NCBI RefSeq assembly: GCF_012272835.1
Contig: NZ_JAAWWK010000001.1
Coordinates: 434,001 to 498,000, forward strand
Direction: 5' to 3'
DNA from: Spongiibacter thalassae
GTDB taxonomy: Bacteria > Pseudomonadota > Gammaproteobacteria > Pseudomonadales > Spongiibacteraceae
Length of the DNA stretch: 64,000 nucleotides
Position 1 is the stretch's first letter; each line of letters begins with the position of its first letter. Position numbers and translations under genes: made by a program. Below the pieces are notes generated by a model. The model ran no database searches. It was given only the letters and a program-made list of their open reading frames with translations, and was not told the origin of the DNA. Positions 1 through 8,818 of the stretch are shown in pieces.

Positions 1-670
1 GCTTGAGAAACCGCCGTAGGGAGGTTTCGTTTTGCGACAGGGGCAGTTCCGCCAGACTGCGATGAAACACCAGTTCAGTGTGGGGTTTATTGAAAAAAAT
101 CGGCTGCCCCAGAAACAAATGCCGATATTCCGCGACATGGGCAGGGGCATCGTAGGAGAGATTTACCGCCTGCAGGGGAAGGTGCTGGCGAATCAGCCAA
201 CTGGCAAAGCGGTGGGCATTGAACAGTATCATCTCCCAGCCATAGATGCCGTAATCCTCAACTCCGTTGCCCGCCTTGACGCGCAAGTGCGCGAACTCAC
301 CGTCTATGATTAACTCGCTTTGAAAACCCCATTCAAACATCTGGAAAAAGCGGCAGTAGCGCGCGAGCGCATGGCCTAGTGAAGTGCAGTGGATCACCGA
401 ATGGCACATATTGGTCCAGGTGCCGGGGAGATAGGCCTGGGGGCCGTAGCCGACGAATTCGTCGCGCATCGCCAAGATGGTTTTGGTTTGCAAGCGGCCA
501 AATTGCACAGCGGGTATGCGCGCGTCGGGCTGGGCCAGGAGGTCGGGTGCGATACCCGCGCTGCTTAACAGACTTTCCCTGCTAATACCGGCTTTTTCGA
601 CGTTCTCCAACACCGCCCGCGCAAAGTAGTTGGAAAGCGAAATATTGCGCATTGTACCGATGCTGCTCAT
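1..670 (-). CDS. AraC-family transcriptional regulator, N-terminal part (cut by window edge)
   Basis: The minus-strand frame is open from an ATG at 670 to the window edge (about 223 codons), preceded by GGAGGG eleven bases upstream. The protein begins MSSIGTMRNISLSNYF and continues with patches such as GYGPQAYLPGTW, CHSVIHC and GYGIYGWEMILFNAHRF-like sequence. This resembles the N-terminal arabinose-binding-type effector domain of AraC regulators of the OruR/ArgR-like group, in which a C-terminal AraC helix-turn-helix follows. That DNA-binding part would lie left of the window and is not seen, so the family call rests on the sensor half only. It lies downstream of, and on the same strand as, the acyl-CoA ligase at 901-2475, and may respond to a fatty-acid or aromatic-like effector (inference). 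Confidence 0.7.
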   Translation of the reverse strand, partial: MSSIGTMRNISLSNYFARAVLENVEKAGISRESLLSSAGIAPDLLAQPDARIPAVQFGRLQTKTILAMRDEFVGYGPQAYLPGTWTNMCHSVIHCTSLGHALARYCRFFQMFEWGFQSELIIDGEFAHLRVKAGNGVEDYGIYGWEMILFNAHRFASWLIRQHLPLQAVNLSYDAPAHVAEYRHLFLGQPIFFNKPHTELVFHRSLAELPLSQNETSLRRFLK

Positions 671-900
671 GCGTGTTTGGCCCTCCAGGTGGTGATGTAA
701 CAGATTTTAGGTCAATGGCGCGCCGAAGATGCCCATGTTCCGGTGGGCTGAAAGGGCCGCGAAACGACAGCCGTGGTGCGCAGGCATTGTTATGAGTGCG
801 CCTAGTTTAATGCAGAGCGGGCCGGCTTTGTATGCCTGGCTGTCCCCCGACACCATTATCGGCGGCGGGGGATCAATGGGGTCAGCTACGATTGAAGGGA

Positions 901-2475
901 TCAGATACTGCGTTCACGCCCAGCCCAGAAGGGTTGGCGTAGTTCCCGCTTGAGAATTTTACCGGAGGCATTTCGAGGGAGCTCGTCGGTGAATATGACC
1001 CGCTTGGGGCATTTATACGAGGCGATCTGGTCTTTTGTGTGGCTGATAAGCTCGGCTTCGGTAACGGCGCTACCTTCTTTGAGTACCACCACGGCGGTAA
1101 CCAATTCGCCCCAGTGGTCGTCGGGAATGCCGATCACCGCGGCATCGCTTACCGCCGGGTGGTTGAACACGGCATTTTCCACTTCAATCGGATAGATGTT
1201 TTCACCGCCGCTGATAATCATGTCTTTCATGCGGTCGAAGATATACAGATAGCCGTCTTCGTCGAGATAGCCGGCATCGCCGGTATGAATAAAGCCGTCG
1301 ATCAGTGTTTCGGCAGTGGCAGCAGGATTGCGCCAGTATTCGAGCATGGTGGCGGGGCTGCGGATAATAATTTCCCCTACTTCACCGGTGGCCACATCGT
1401 TGCCGGTCTGGTCGATAATACGAAGCTCGGTGGTAGGAGTGGGCAGGCCCGCTGCGCGCAAACGCGGACTGCCGGGCTGGTGATCCTCGGGGGGCAAATG
1501 CACCACGGTGCCGCACAATTCGGTCATGCCGTAGTTTTGCACAAATTTGCATTTCAGCAGGGTCAGCGCCTCGAGCAGAAGGGCCTCGGGCATGGGCGCA
1601 GCGCCGTAGATCACATGTGAGAGGGACGACCAGTCGGCGTTTGCCGCACGGCTGTCCAGCAGTACGGCGCGCAGGGCGGCGGGTACCAGAAAGGTTCGCG
1701 TAATTTTATGGGCGGGCACCAGATCAATAAATGCGGCGGGTGAGAATTCGGGCACTATCACGCTGCATGCTCCGGCACGTAGGGCCATAAACGCAAGGCC
1801 AATACCGCCTACATGGAAAAAGGGCATAGCGAGCAGAACCTTGTCCTCGGGAGCTATTCGGTTCCAGGCCATGTTGGCCACTTCGTCGTAGACCCAGGGA
1901 TCAAAAAAGGCCCGGTGGGGTAACACCACCCCTTTGGGGTTGCCGGTGGTCCCGCTGGTGTAGAGCTGCAAGGCGGGGGAATCGGCGGTAGCGGGCGTTG
2001 TTGCGCTGTTGCCTGGCGGCGTATCGCCTAACCAGCCATCCAGATTAGGCCAGTTTGGAGTGCTGCCGTCGATGACCACAACCTGTGTCAGTGACGGGGA
2101 GCTGTCGATAAGCTGTTCGGCAACGTCGGCAAAACCACTGTCAATAAACAGGCAGCGCATATCGCTGTCATTGCTGATGTAACTGAGTTCCTTGGCGCTG
2201 AGCCGCCAGTTCAGGCCCACCACCACTGCGCCGACATGAGTCACTCCCAGCAGCAGCTCGATATAGCGATCCGAGTTTTTGGCCAATATGCCGACCCTGT
2301 CCCCGGGGCCAATACCCGTCCCCTGGAGGGCCGTGGCGACGCTGTCGCGTTGCTGTTGCAGCCCGGAATAGCTCAATTGCCGCTCATTGAAGTGGGTGGC
2401 GATATGATCGGGCCGGCGCGTCGCGTGGTGGTCGATCAGTTCGCTGAAGGTACGTGCAGTCAGTGGCGTGTCCAT
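901..2475 (-). CDS. Class I AMP-forming acyl-CoA synthetase
   Basis: This 524-residue protein belongs to the ANL adenylating superfamily, which activates a carboxylic acid with ATP and then loads it on CoA. The phosphate-binding loop YTSGTTGNPKG is at about residues 172-182. The later motifs QNYGMTE, GEIIIRSP, HTGDAGY and DRMKDMIISGGENIYP follow in the normal order, and the C-terminal catalytic lysine motif SGKILKREL is near residue 508. Length is normal for medium- or long-chain ligases. The exact acid substrate cannot be read from sequence. It follows the SDR gene on the same strand after a 67-bp gap and is probably cotranscribed with it and the WS/DGAT gene. Confidence 0.93.
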   Translation of the reverse strand: MDTPLTARTFSELIDHHATRRPDHIATHFNERQLSYSGLQQQRDSVATALQGTGIGPGDRVGILAKNSDRYIELLLGVTHVGAVVVGLNWRLSAKELSYISNDSDMRCLFIDSGFADVAEQLIDSSPSLTQVVVIDGSTPNWPNLDGWLGDTPPGNSATTPATADSPALQLYTSGTTGNPKGVVLPHRAFFDPWVYDEVANMAWNRIAPEDKVLLAMPFFHVGGIGLAFMALRAGACSVIVPEFSPAAFIDLVPAHKITRTFLVPAALRAVLLDSRAANADWSSLSHVIYGAAPMPEALLLEALTLLKCKFVQNYGMTELCGTVVHLPPEDHQPGSPRLRAAGLPTPTTELRIIDQTGNDVATGEVGEIIIRSPATMLEYWRNPAATAETLIDGFIHTGDAGYLDEDGYLYIFDRMKDMIISGGENIYPIEVENAVFNHPAVSDAAVIGIPDDHWGELVTAVVVLKEGSAVTEAELISHTKDQIASYKCPKRVIFTDELPRNASGKILKRELRQPFWAGRERSI

Positions 2476-2542
2476 GATTCCATCCAGTGGTTGTGAGTCG
2501 TGGGTAAGCTAAGCGGCTGGTGTCGCCGCTTCGGGGGCCAGT

Positions 2543-3319
2543 TTAGATGGGAGATTCCACCATGCCGCCGTCTACCGTGATGCACGTGCCGTTCATATAG
2601 CTACCCGCATGGGAGCTGGCCAGAAGCAGCAGCGGGGCGGTCAGGTCCTCCATTTGTCCCAATCGCCGTGCGGGGATACCGCGCACATAGCGTTGCCCGG
2701 ACTCGGAGGCGAAATAGTCGCTGTTAATATCGGTGAGGAACCAGCCGGGGCACAGTGCGTTAACGCGAATATTCTTGCGGCACAGCTCCATGGCCATCGA
2801 CTTGGTTAATTGGACAACACCGGCCTTAGACACGTTATAGGCCACCTTCATCACCCCGGTGTGCAGGCCATAAATGGAGCCGATGTTGACAATGGAACCG
2901 TCGCGGCCGCCTTCGACCATCAACTCTGTCGCCGCTTTGGCTACCCGCCATGCGCCGTTCAGGTTGGTTTCTACAACCCAGTTCCAGTCCTCTTCATTGG
3001 TGTCGAGAAAGGATTTGGGGTCGTCGGCCACCCCGGCGTTGTTAATCAGCACGTCGAGGCAAGCGTGTTCCTCTTTGATGGCAGCAAAGGCGGCGCTGAC
3101 GCTGTCGGGGCTGGAAACGTCCATGGTGACTGCTGAGGCGCGACCGCCCTTGTCGCGGATGCTTTCGACGACAGCGCTCAGCTTGTCGGCCCGGCGTGCC
3201 GCGAGTACGACAATGGCACCCTCGTCGGCCAGAACATTGGCGAAGTGGACGCCGAGTCCGCTGGAGGCACCGGTCACCAGGCAAACTTTGTCGCTGAGTT
3301 GAAAGTGGTCAATGGTCAT
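2543..3319 (-). CDS. SDR-family oxidoreductase
   Basis: A 258-residue classical short-chain dehydrogenase/reductase. Visible are the nucleotide-binding TGASSGLG near residue 17, the NNAG motif near residue 93, the catalytic YNVSK with an upstream serine (NIGSIYG), and the CPGWFLTD segment after the active site. It should be an NAD(P)-dependent alcohol/ketone oxidoreductase in the cytoplasm. The C-terminus GTCITVDGGM is typical of FabG-like enzymes. An AAGGA ribosome site precedes the ATG. It sits between the WS/DGAT gene (75 bp upstream, with a hairpin in the gap) and the acyl-CoA ligase. A 3-hydroxyacyl or hydroxysteroid substrate would fit the setting but is inference. Confidence 0.92.
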   Translation of the reverse strand: MTIDHFQLSDKVCLVTGASSGLGVHFANVLADEGAIVVLAARRADKLSAVVESIRDKGGRASAVTMDVSSPDSVSAAFAAIKEEHACLDVLINNAGVADDPKSFLDTNEEDWNWVVETNLNGAWRVAKAATELMVEGGRDGSIVNIGSIYGLHTGVMKVAYNVSKAGVVQLTKSMAMELCRKNIRVNALCPGWFLTDINSDYFASESGQRYVRGIPARRLGQMEDLTAPLLLLASSHAGSYMNGTCITVDGGMVESPI

Positions 3320-3358
3320 AAGGGGTTCCTTTCTGTGTTGCTTCTGAATTCTGATCGG

Positions 3359-3380
3359 CGAGGGCGGCGATCCGCCCTCG
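3359..3380 (-). other. GC-rich hairpin between WS/DGAT and SDR genes
   Basis: A perfect inverted repeat CGAGGGCGG-CGAT-CCGCCCTCG sits just after the WS/DGAT stop codon. No T-run follows on the minus strand, so it is not a classical intrinsic terminator. It may attenuate transcription or protect the upstream message. Confidence 0.5.
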
Positions 3381-3393
3381 TGGTTATCTGTGC

Positions 3394-4881
3394 TCAGGCC
3401 TTGGCTTTTTTAGCCGGAGGCTTCTTCGCCGGGGCGGTTCGTGCGGCTTTTTGAGGTGCCTTGCTGGTCTTGGGTGTGGTGGCCTCCAGCAGCTCGCGGA
3501 AGGAGCTGTTGATGCACTGGTGATAAAAGTCGGGGTCGGGCAGCATTTCGCGACAGCAGAGGAACGTTAGCATCACGCTGCCGTGGTAGCTGTTTACGGT
3601 ATGGAATAGTCCCGCTCCGTGCATGGGTGCGCCGGCACCCAGCCACAAACCGGCTTTGGCGCCGCACATATACATCGGGAAAGAAGGGCCGGGGACGTTG
3701 GTAATAATGGTGTGGAACACCGGCGCTTTGGTGCTCAGGCCGGTGGCGGCGACCACCCGCATTCCCAGTGATGCCAGGCCAGAGGGTATCGAGTTAACCA
3801 CGGCGGACATCCGCTCGACGCCAATGGCGTTGGCGTAGGCCTTGCTCGCTACTGCGTCGGCGTGGATCAGCTTTAGTCGTTCAATCGGGTCGGTGATATC
3901 GGTACGCAGGAACAGTCGCATTCCCGCCACCTCATTGCCGCCGTCGGCATTGGTGTTGGCTTCGCTGCGAGTGTTGATTGGCACTCCGGCAACCAGCGAC
4001 TGGGTGGGCAGTTCGCCTTTGGCGTCGAGGTAGCGGCGCATGGCTCCGCCAACGATAGACAGAATGACATCGTTCAGTGTGCAGTCACCCACGGTGTTTT
4101 TGATGTGTTTCAGGTCGTTGAGATCCATGCGCAGGCCGCCGAAGACCCGGTGGGGGGTGACTTCGTTGTTAAACCGCGTGCGTTCGGTCACGCTGTGATT
4201 AACAAAGGACTTGCCGTCAAAGCCCTGTTTGGCCTGGCGGCGAGACTTCACCGCGTGATTGACCACGCGAGCCAGCTTTTTGGGGGATTTGAACATGTTG
4301 AAATAGGCGTTTTTCAACAGGGCAAATTGGCTGGGGTCGTCTTCTCCCTGCCAGTTGTCGGCCTCGGTTATAACGGTCCCCTCGGGGCTGAGGTCGTGCA
4401 GGGCTTCGATGATCTGATTGCCGGTGGCGCCGTCAATGGCGCTGTGGTGAATCTTCAGGTACATGGCAAAGCAACCGGAAGGCATTCCGTTGATATTGTC
4501 GAGACCTTCAATAATGTACGCCTCCCAGGGCGGACGATTGAGGTCGATCGGTCGACTGTGCAGTCGCGCGAGCAAAATACAGAACTGGCGCCAGTCGCCG
4601 GGGTGAGGCAATGCGAGGTGGCGCACGTGAAATTCAAGGTCAAAGTTTTTGTCTTCCACCCAATAAGGGCTGTCCAGATTAAACGGGACTCGTACCAATT
4701 TACGGCGAAATACCGGCGACTTGTGAATGCGCTCGTTGAACTTGGCGAGGATGTCCTTGAAGCGCACTACCCCGTCGGGGGCTGAGCTGGGGTCATATAT
4801 GAGGATGGGGCTGATATGGAGTGGAGTGTCAGTACTCTCGTTATAGATGAATATGGAATCAAACTGCGACAACTGCTTCAT
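3394..4881 (-). CDS. Wax ester synthase/diacylglycerol acyltransferase (WS/DGAT)
   Basis: A bifunctional WS/DGAT enzyme joins an acyl-CoA to a fatty alcohol or diacylglycerol to make storage lipid. The catalytic HHxxxDG motif appears as HHSAIDG at about residues 145-151, and the second family motif region near NDVILSIVGG is present. The chosen ATG (MKQLSQFDSIF) matches the family start and is preceded by AAGGAT; an in-frame upstream extension to 4938 is less likely. The protein is about 495 residues, slightly long for the family because of a lysine/alanine/proline tail (KAPQKAARTAPAKKPPAKKAKA in outline) that resembles histone-like or granule-associated tails. It is the first gene of a leftward set with the SDR and acyl-CoA ligase, so acids activated there could be diverted to storage lipid (inference). 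Confidence 0.93.
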   Translation of the reverse strand: MKQLSQFDSIFIYNESTDTPLHISPILIYDPSSAPDGVVRFKDILAKFNERIHKSPVFRRKLVRVPFNLDSPYWVEDKNFDLEFHVRHLALPHPGDWRQFCILLARLHSRPIDLNRPPWEAYIIEGLDNINGMPSGCFAMYLKIHHSAIDGATGNQIIEALHDLSPEGTVITEADNWQGEDDPSQFALLKNAYFNMFKSPKKLARVVNHAVKSRRQAKQGFDGKSFVNHSVTERTRFNNEVTPHRVFGGLRMDLNDLKHIKNTVGDCTLNDVILSIVGGAMRRYLDAKGELPTQSLVAGVPINTRSEANTNADGGNEVAGMRLFLRTDITDPIERLKLIHADAVASKAYANAIGVERMSAVVNSIPSGLASLGMRVVAATGLSTKAPVFHTIITNVPGPSFPMYMCGAKAGLWLGAGAPMHGAGLFHTVNSYHGSVMLTFLCCREMLPDPDFYHQCINSSFRELLEATTPKTSKAPQKAARTAPAKKPPAKKAKA

Positions 4882-5468
4882 ATCAAATATCCTTTTTAAA
4901 TTGACGTGCACAACCTGAGTAAAACCTGCCACTGCCAAATAGTGACGACCTGTTATTTTTTAGCTACGCATTGATCGCAAGATTACACATTGAATGTTTT
5001 CTCTGTGTACTTGTAGTGCGGTTATTAATGCTCCGGCAGAGTATTTAGTTTGCTTGATCTGGCTTGCCCAGTTCAATGCTTTAGGGCGTTATGCGGCAAA
5101 GATTCGCGGGAATTACGCAAACAAAAATCAAAAGCCGGGGCCGCATCAGCTCTGCTTATTTTGCCGTATTAGCCCTGTTTATCGCCGAGGTGTTTTGGGG
5201 TGATTTTTCGCGCTCGTTGTGACAGTGTATCCCGCCGCGCAATGCACAAAAATGTGTATTGATTGACCGGCATGAACAATGTGGCGATGTTTGTGGTGGC
5301 AAATAAATAACGACTCGTCAGTAATGAGTCGCGATGACGGCTGGATGGCTGGTGCGATCCTCGGTCGTCACCTTCGGTGTTGGCAGAAAGCTAAAGGTTC
5401 GTGTGACAATTAAAACTAATTGTAGTAGATTTATGTAAAGGCTAGGTGTCGGCCGATGAGGATGAAGA
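4882..5468. other. Intergenic region between divergent WS/DGAT and CoA-transferase genes
   Basis: I see no convincing gene in this 587-bp region; short open frames lack ribosome sites and recognisable sequence. It is more AT-rich than its surroundings. It holds a small inverted repeat CGACTC-N9-GAGTCG at 5311-5331 and, next to the CoA-transferase, the shared 23-bp operator with a promoter (separate entries). The divergent WS/DGAT promoter should lie here too, but I could not place it. Confidence 0.6.
5403..5433 (+). promoter_or_regulatory. Operator a and promoter of the CoA-transferase gene
   Basis: The operator is TAAAACTA (5411-5418), 7-bp spacer, TAGATTTA (5426-5433). A plausible promoter is GTGACA (5403-5408), 17 bp, TAGATT (5426-5431), so the right operator arm would cover the -10 box. 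The surrounding GACAAT-AAAACTA string is shared with site d before the Rieske operon. The ATG is 35 bp downstream. Repression by a dimeric regulator is inferred. Confidence 0.65.
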
Positions 5469-7877
5469 ATGAATAGCTTGGACTTTGATTGGTCGCGGAT
5501 AGATGAACTGCCACTGGGATCACTGCGGGTCGTCGATGTATCAGATGACGGTCGCGGCTATGCCGGTCGTCTGCTGGCTGATATGGGCGCGGATGTGCTG
5601 TTGGTGGAACCCCCCGAGGGTCGTGCAGGCCGGCGGGCTGCGCCAATCGTTCAGGGCCGGAGCTGTCAGTTCGAGGTGGAAAACTGCAACAAAAAAAGCC
5701 TGTGCCTGGACTTGTCAGCCGATGAGGGTATCGCGACTTGCAAGGCCCTGATCGCGAACTGTGACGTGGTCATTCTGGGCAGAGAGAGTATTGCTTCCGG
5801 GCTGAAACCCGCCGAGCTACGTCAGGACTACCCTTCGGTAATCGTAGTGGCGATCACCGATTTTGGTCTGACCGGTCCGTGGTGTGACTGGCAGGCGACC
5901 AATGCCGTATTGATGGCGGAAGGGGGCGTATTGGCGCGTTCCGGAATCAAGGGGCACGACCCACTGCTGCCACCGGGTAACCTCGCCGATGTAGCGGCCT
6001 CGGTGCAGGCCTGCTGGGCGATTATGCTGGCACTGTGGCAGCGTCAGGGTACGGGCAGCGGCAATCTGCTGGATTTCTCCCTGCTGGAGGCCACCGCGCA
6101 AATACTTGATCCCGGTCTGGGAGTTACCGGTAGTGCCGCCGGGGGCAAGAGTGCCACGAAAATGGCGACCCTGGGGCGCCCGCCGGTAGGCAAGCTGTAC
6201 CCGATATTTCCCTGTGCCGATGGTCATGTACGAATCTGCGTACTGAACCCTCGTCAGTGGCAGGGCATGTCTGACTGGCTGGGTGCAGATCACCCCTTCC
6301 GCGATCCGAAATATGGCCGCCTGGCTGAACGTTTCGCGGTAATACGTGACATCAATGCGCTGATATCCGAGTTGTTCAGCAAATTTACCGCTGAGGAACT
6401 GGTCAGCGAAGGGCAGCGCCGGGGAGTGCCGATTGCCGCGGTGTCTACACCACAGCAAGTGTTGGCTAACTCACACTTTAAGGCGCGAAAGGCTTTCGTT
6501 GACTATCCTCTGGATAATGCCGTCGGACGCCTTGCGTCGGGCTTTTTCGAAGTGGACGGGCTGCGGCTGGGGCCGAGGTTTACCGCCCCCGAGGCAGGCG
6601 AGCACCAGCCTGAGTTGGAAGCGCTGATCACCGAACAGCGCACAGCGCAGGCGGGGCCGACACCAGCGCGCAAACGCCCCTTTGAGGGGCTGCGGGTGCT
6701 GGATCTTGGGGTCATTGTGGCCGGTGCTGAGTTGGGCAGAATGTTTGCCGATCACGGCGCAGAATTGATCAAGGTGGAAAATTCCGCTTTTCCCGACGGC
6801 TTGCGGCAAACCACCGACGGCAGTCCCATCAGCGAGTCCTTTGCCCAGGGCAGTCGCAACAAGCTATCGCTGGGTTTAAATTTGCGCCACGAGCAGGGGC
6901 TCAAGTTATTTGAACAACTGGTGGCGAAGTCCGATATTGTGCTGACTAATTTCAAGCCGGGCACCATGGAATCTCTGGGCATTGGCTACGAGCGCCTGTG
7001 CGAATTGAATCCGCGAATCATATTGGTGGAAAGCAGTGCTCTTGGTAACACTGGTCCGCTGGCAAAAAGCATGGGTTACGGCCCACTGGTCAGGGCGTCG
7101 TCGGGGCTGACCGGACTGTGGCGCTACCCTGAACTCGCGGACAGCTATAGCGACAGCACCACTATTTTTCCCGACCACCTCGCGGGTAGGTTGGCCGCAA
7201 TTGCCGTGGTGTCGGCGCTGTGGCGCAGAGAGACAGAGGGGCGGGGGGCGAAGGTGGTCCTGTCGCAGGCAGAGGCGATTCTCAATTGCATGGCAGCCCC
7301 CTTCCTGCGGGAGTCGCTGAAGCCGGGTAGCCTGCAAGCGACGGGGAATGTCGATGTCTTTCATGCACCGTCCGGGGTCTTCCCCTGTGCCGGTGATGAC
7401 CAGTGGTGTGTTATCGATGTACGCAATGAGCAACACTGGCGAGCACTGTGTGAAGCAACCGGTTATAGCGATTGGCTCGGTGATGCAAACCTGGCAAGTG
7501 CAGAGGAGCGTGTCGCGTGTCGCGAGGCCCTCCACGAGCGCCTTGCCAAATGGACCCGTGCGCGGGAAGTCGAGGCGGTGGTAGAACAGTGTCAACAGGC
7601 GGGGGTGCCGGCGGGTAAAATGCTGCGTCTAGTCGAGTTGCCACAGCATCCTCAACTATTGGCCAGGCACTTTTTCCGCACCTTTGAACAGCCGGGTCTG
7701 GGGGAGTTACTCACCGAAAACAGCCCTGCGGGCATCAGTGAGTTACCCGACCCGAAATTGCGGCCGGCACCGCTACAGGGGCGCGACACGCGTTTGCTGG
7801 CTGAGTCGGTGCTGGGTTTGTCGGTTCAGCAGATTGAGCAGTATATTGCCGAGGGTGTTCTGGAAGCCGCTGATTGA
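5469..7877 (+). CDS. Tandem-domain CaiB/BaiF (family III) CoA-transferase
   Basis: The 802-residue protein holds two complete class III CoA-transferase units, each about 400 residues, joined near residue 400 (PTPARKRPFEGLRVLDL starts the second). Family III enzymes move CoA between carboxylic acids through an aspartyl-CoA thioester. A candidate catalytic Asp is visible in each half: D174 in GNLADVAAS and D569 in FPDHLAG. Usual members are about 400 residues and dimerise as interlocked rings, so this fusion probably makes one pseudo-dimer per chain. It stands alone on the plus strand, preceded by operator a and followed by the convergent TetR gene. In the island it probably activates an acid by recycling CoA from another acyl-CoA. 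The substrate is unknown. Confidence 0.92.
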   Translation: MNSLDFDWSRIDELPLGSLRVVDVSDDGRGYAGRLLADMGADVLLVEPPEGRAGRRAAPIVQGRSCQFEVENCNKKSLCLDLSADEGIATCKALIANCDVVILGRESIASGLKPAELRQDYPSVIVVAITDFGLTGPWCDWQATNAVLMAEGGVLARSGIKGHDPLLPPGNLADVAASVQACWAIMLALWQRQGTGSGNLLDFSLLEATAQILDPGLGVTGSAAGGKSATKMATLGRPPVGKLYPIFPCADGHVRICVLNPRQWQGMSDWLGADHPFRDPKYGRLAERFAVIRDINALISELFSKFTAEELVSEGQRRGVPIAAVSTPQQVLANSHFKARKAFVDYPLDNAVGRLASGFFEVDGLRLGPRFTAPEAGEHQPELEALITEQRTAQAGPTPARKRPFEGLRVLDLGVIVAGAELGRMFADHGAELIKVENSAFPDGLRQTTDGSPISESFAQGSRNKLSLGLNLRHEQGLKLFEQLVAKSDIVLTNFKPGTMESLGIGYERLCELNPRIILVESSALGNTGPLAKSMGYGPLVRASSGLTGLWRYPELADSYSDSTTIFPDHLAGRLAAIAVVSALWRRETEGRGAKVVLSQAEAILNCMAAPFLRESLKPGSLQATGNVDVFHAPSGVFPCAGDDQWCVIDVRNEQHWRALCEATGYSDWLGDANLASAEERVACREALHERLAKWTRAREVEAVVEQCQQAGVPAGKMLRLVELPQHPQLLARHFFRTFEQPGLGELLTENSPAGISELPDPKLRPAPLQGRDTRLLAESVLGLSVQQIEQYIAEGVLEAAD

Positions 7878-7905
7878 GTGGCAGGGCCGGGTCGGGCTGA
7901 CTGAA

Positions 7906-8514
7906 TCAGTCGACCGGCAACCCCAGCTTGCTGCGCAGCCCGGGAAGAATAAAGTCCTCGACAAGTTGCTTGAGCTTGTCGAGGGAGCAACCGGAGTCGA
8001 TATAGAGCCGGGCGAGGGTGGCCTGATTGATCACTATCCACTCGGTAATTTCGGCGCTGTTTTTTCGGAAACAGCTGGAATCCATATCGAAATGGTCTTC
8101 AATAACAGGTAGCCAGGCGCGCTCTATATGACCCCGTATTGATGACATCGTGTCACCGAAAACTGCGCGGTACACATACTGACTTTCAATAAAATAGGCG
8201 ATGGTGCCGTCTTTGGCAGCGAGTTTTGCGGCGGCGGTGCAATAATAAACAAGAGCATCGTCGATATTGTGATAGTCGCGCAAGCGGGTTGCCATCAGTG
8301 TATTGAATTGTTTTGATCGGTGGCTGACCAGGGCGTCGATGAGGGCATTGCGGTTGCCAAACAGGCGATACAGGCTGATTCGGCTGATACCCGCCGCTGA
8401 GGCGAAATCGTCCATGCTGCACTTTTCTATATCGTGGTCGCGGATATAGGCCATTATTTTTTCAATAATGTTTTCTCTTGAGTCGAGGCGTGCTCGCTTT
8501 GTGGAAGCTGGCAT
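7906..8514 (-). CDS. TetR-family regulator, candidate controller of the island
   Basis: About 202 residues. An N-terminal TetR helix-turn-helix is clear (MDDFASAAGISRISLYRLFG), followed by an all-helical ligand-binding half with no motif I can assign. I chose ATG 8514 (MPASTKRAR); a TTG five codons upstream (8529) is possible, and neither has a strong ribosome site. The gene is divergent from the TonB receptor, and the 304-bp gap contains two abutting copies of the inverted repeat found before the other catabolic operons. This arrangement suggests an autoregulated local repressor released by a substrate or CoA thioester. It is the best candidate to bind that operator, though the second TetR at 32 kb and the AraC protein cannot be excluded. 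Confidence 0.88.
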   Translation of the reverse strand: MPASTKRARLDSRENIIEKIMAYIRDHDIEKCSMDDFASAAGISRISLYRLFGNRNALIDALVSHRSKQFNTLMATRLRDYHNIDDALVYYCTAAAKLAAKDGTIAYFIESQYVYRAVFGDTMSSIRGHIERAWLPVIEDHFDMDSSCFRKNSAEITEWIVINQATLARLYIDSGCSLDKLKQLVEDFILPGLRSKLGLPVD

Positions 8515-8624
8515 AACACATTGATCCAATAAGCATTATTAAGTGAATGGCGCGTAGTCAAAAGCCGTGCCAATGCGACGGGGATAATAGAGCATGTTGC
8601 TGGATTCTATGGCAATTTTAGAAC

Positions 8625-8647
8625 TAAATCTAATATCGTTAAATTAT
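8625..8647. promoter_or_regulatory. Operator b1 (left member of tandem pair)
   Basis: TAAATCTA (8625-8632), 7-bp spacer, TAAATTAT (8640-8647). The left arm is perfect and the right arm matches the consensus at five of eight positions. The copy lies over the putative -35 of the leftward TetR promoter. The left arm extends to AACTAAATCTA (8622-8632), mirrored exactly by TAGATTTAGTT at 8663-8673 in b2. Confidence 0.6.
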
Positions 8648-8670
8648 TTTATCGAATGACGATAGATTTA
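8648..8670. promoter_or_regulatory. Operator b2 (right member of tandem pair)
   Basis: TTTATCGA (8648-8655), 7-bp spacer, TAGATTTA (8663-8670). The right arm is perfect and the left arm matches at five of eight. It abuts b1 without a gap and borders the -35 box of the TonB-receptor promoter. A nested inverted repeat TATCG-AATGA-CGATA is at 8650-8664. Confidence 0.6.
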
Positions 8671-8671
8671 G

Positions 8672-8700
8672 TTGACCCGCGCTTGGTACGAATTTAGAAT
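8672..8700 (+). promoter_or_regulatory. Sigma70-type promoter of the TonB-receptor gene
   Basis: TTGACC (8672-8677), 17-bp spacer, TAGAAT (8695-8700): each box has five of six consensus bases at ideal spacing. The -35 box overlaps the mirrored extension of operator b2 (to 8673), so a bound regulator would block RNA polymerase. Confidence 0.7.
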
Positions 8701-8818
8701 CCTGTATCAGTAAGGTTTAATTGTGAAAGATTTGCATCGGCTTGTCGCGGATAATTGTCCAGTCCAAGTGGTACGACAGCCGATGTGTTCATAACTTTAA
8801 TAAAAGGGATGGCTAAGC

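Larger units (their letters stand above)
8515..8818. other. Divergent regulatory region, TetR / TonB receptor
   Basis: This AT-rich stretch has no gene. Its centre holds the two operator copies at 8625-8670. A plus-strand promoter at 8672-8700 leaves a leader of roughly 110 bases before the TonB-receptor GTG. On the minus strand a TAGAAT box (8609-8604), 17 bp from TAGATT (8632-8627), could drive the TetR gene. Confidence 0.6.

Noticed and set aside
4994-5203. A 69-codon frame in the 4.9-5.4 kb gap
   Set aside because: No ribosome site, unusual composition, no recognisable sequence.
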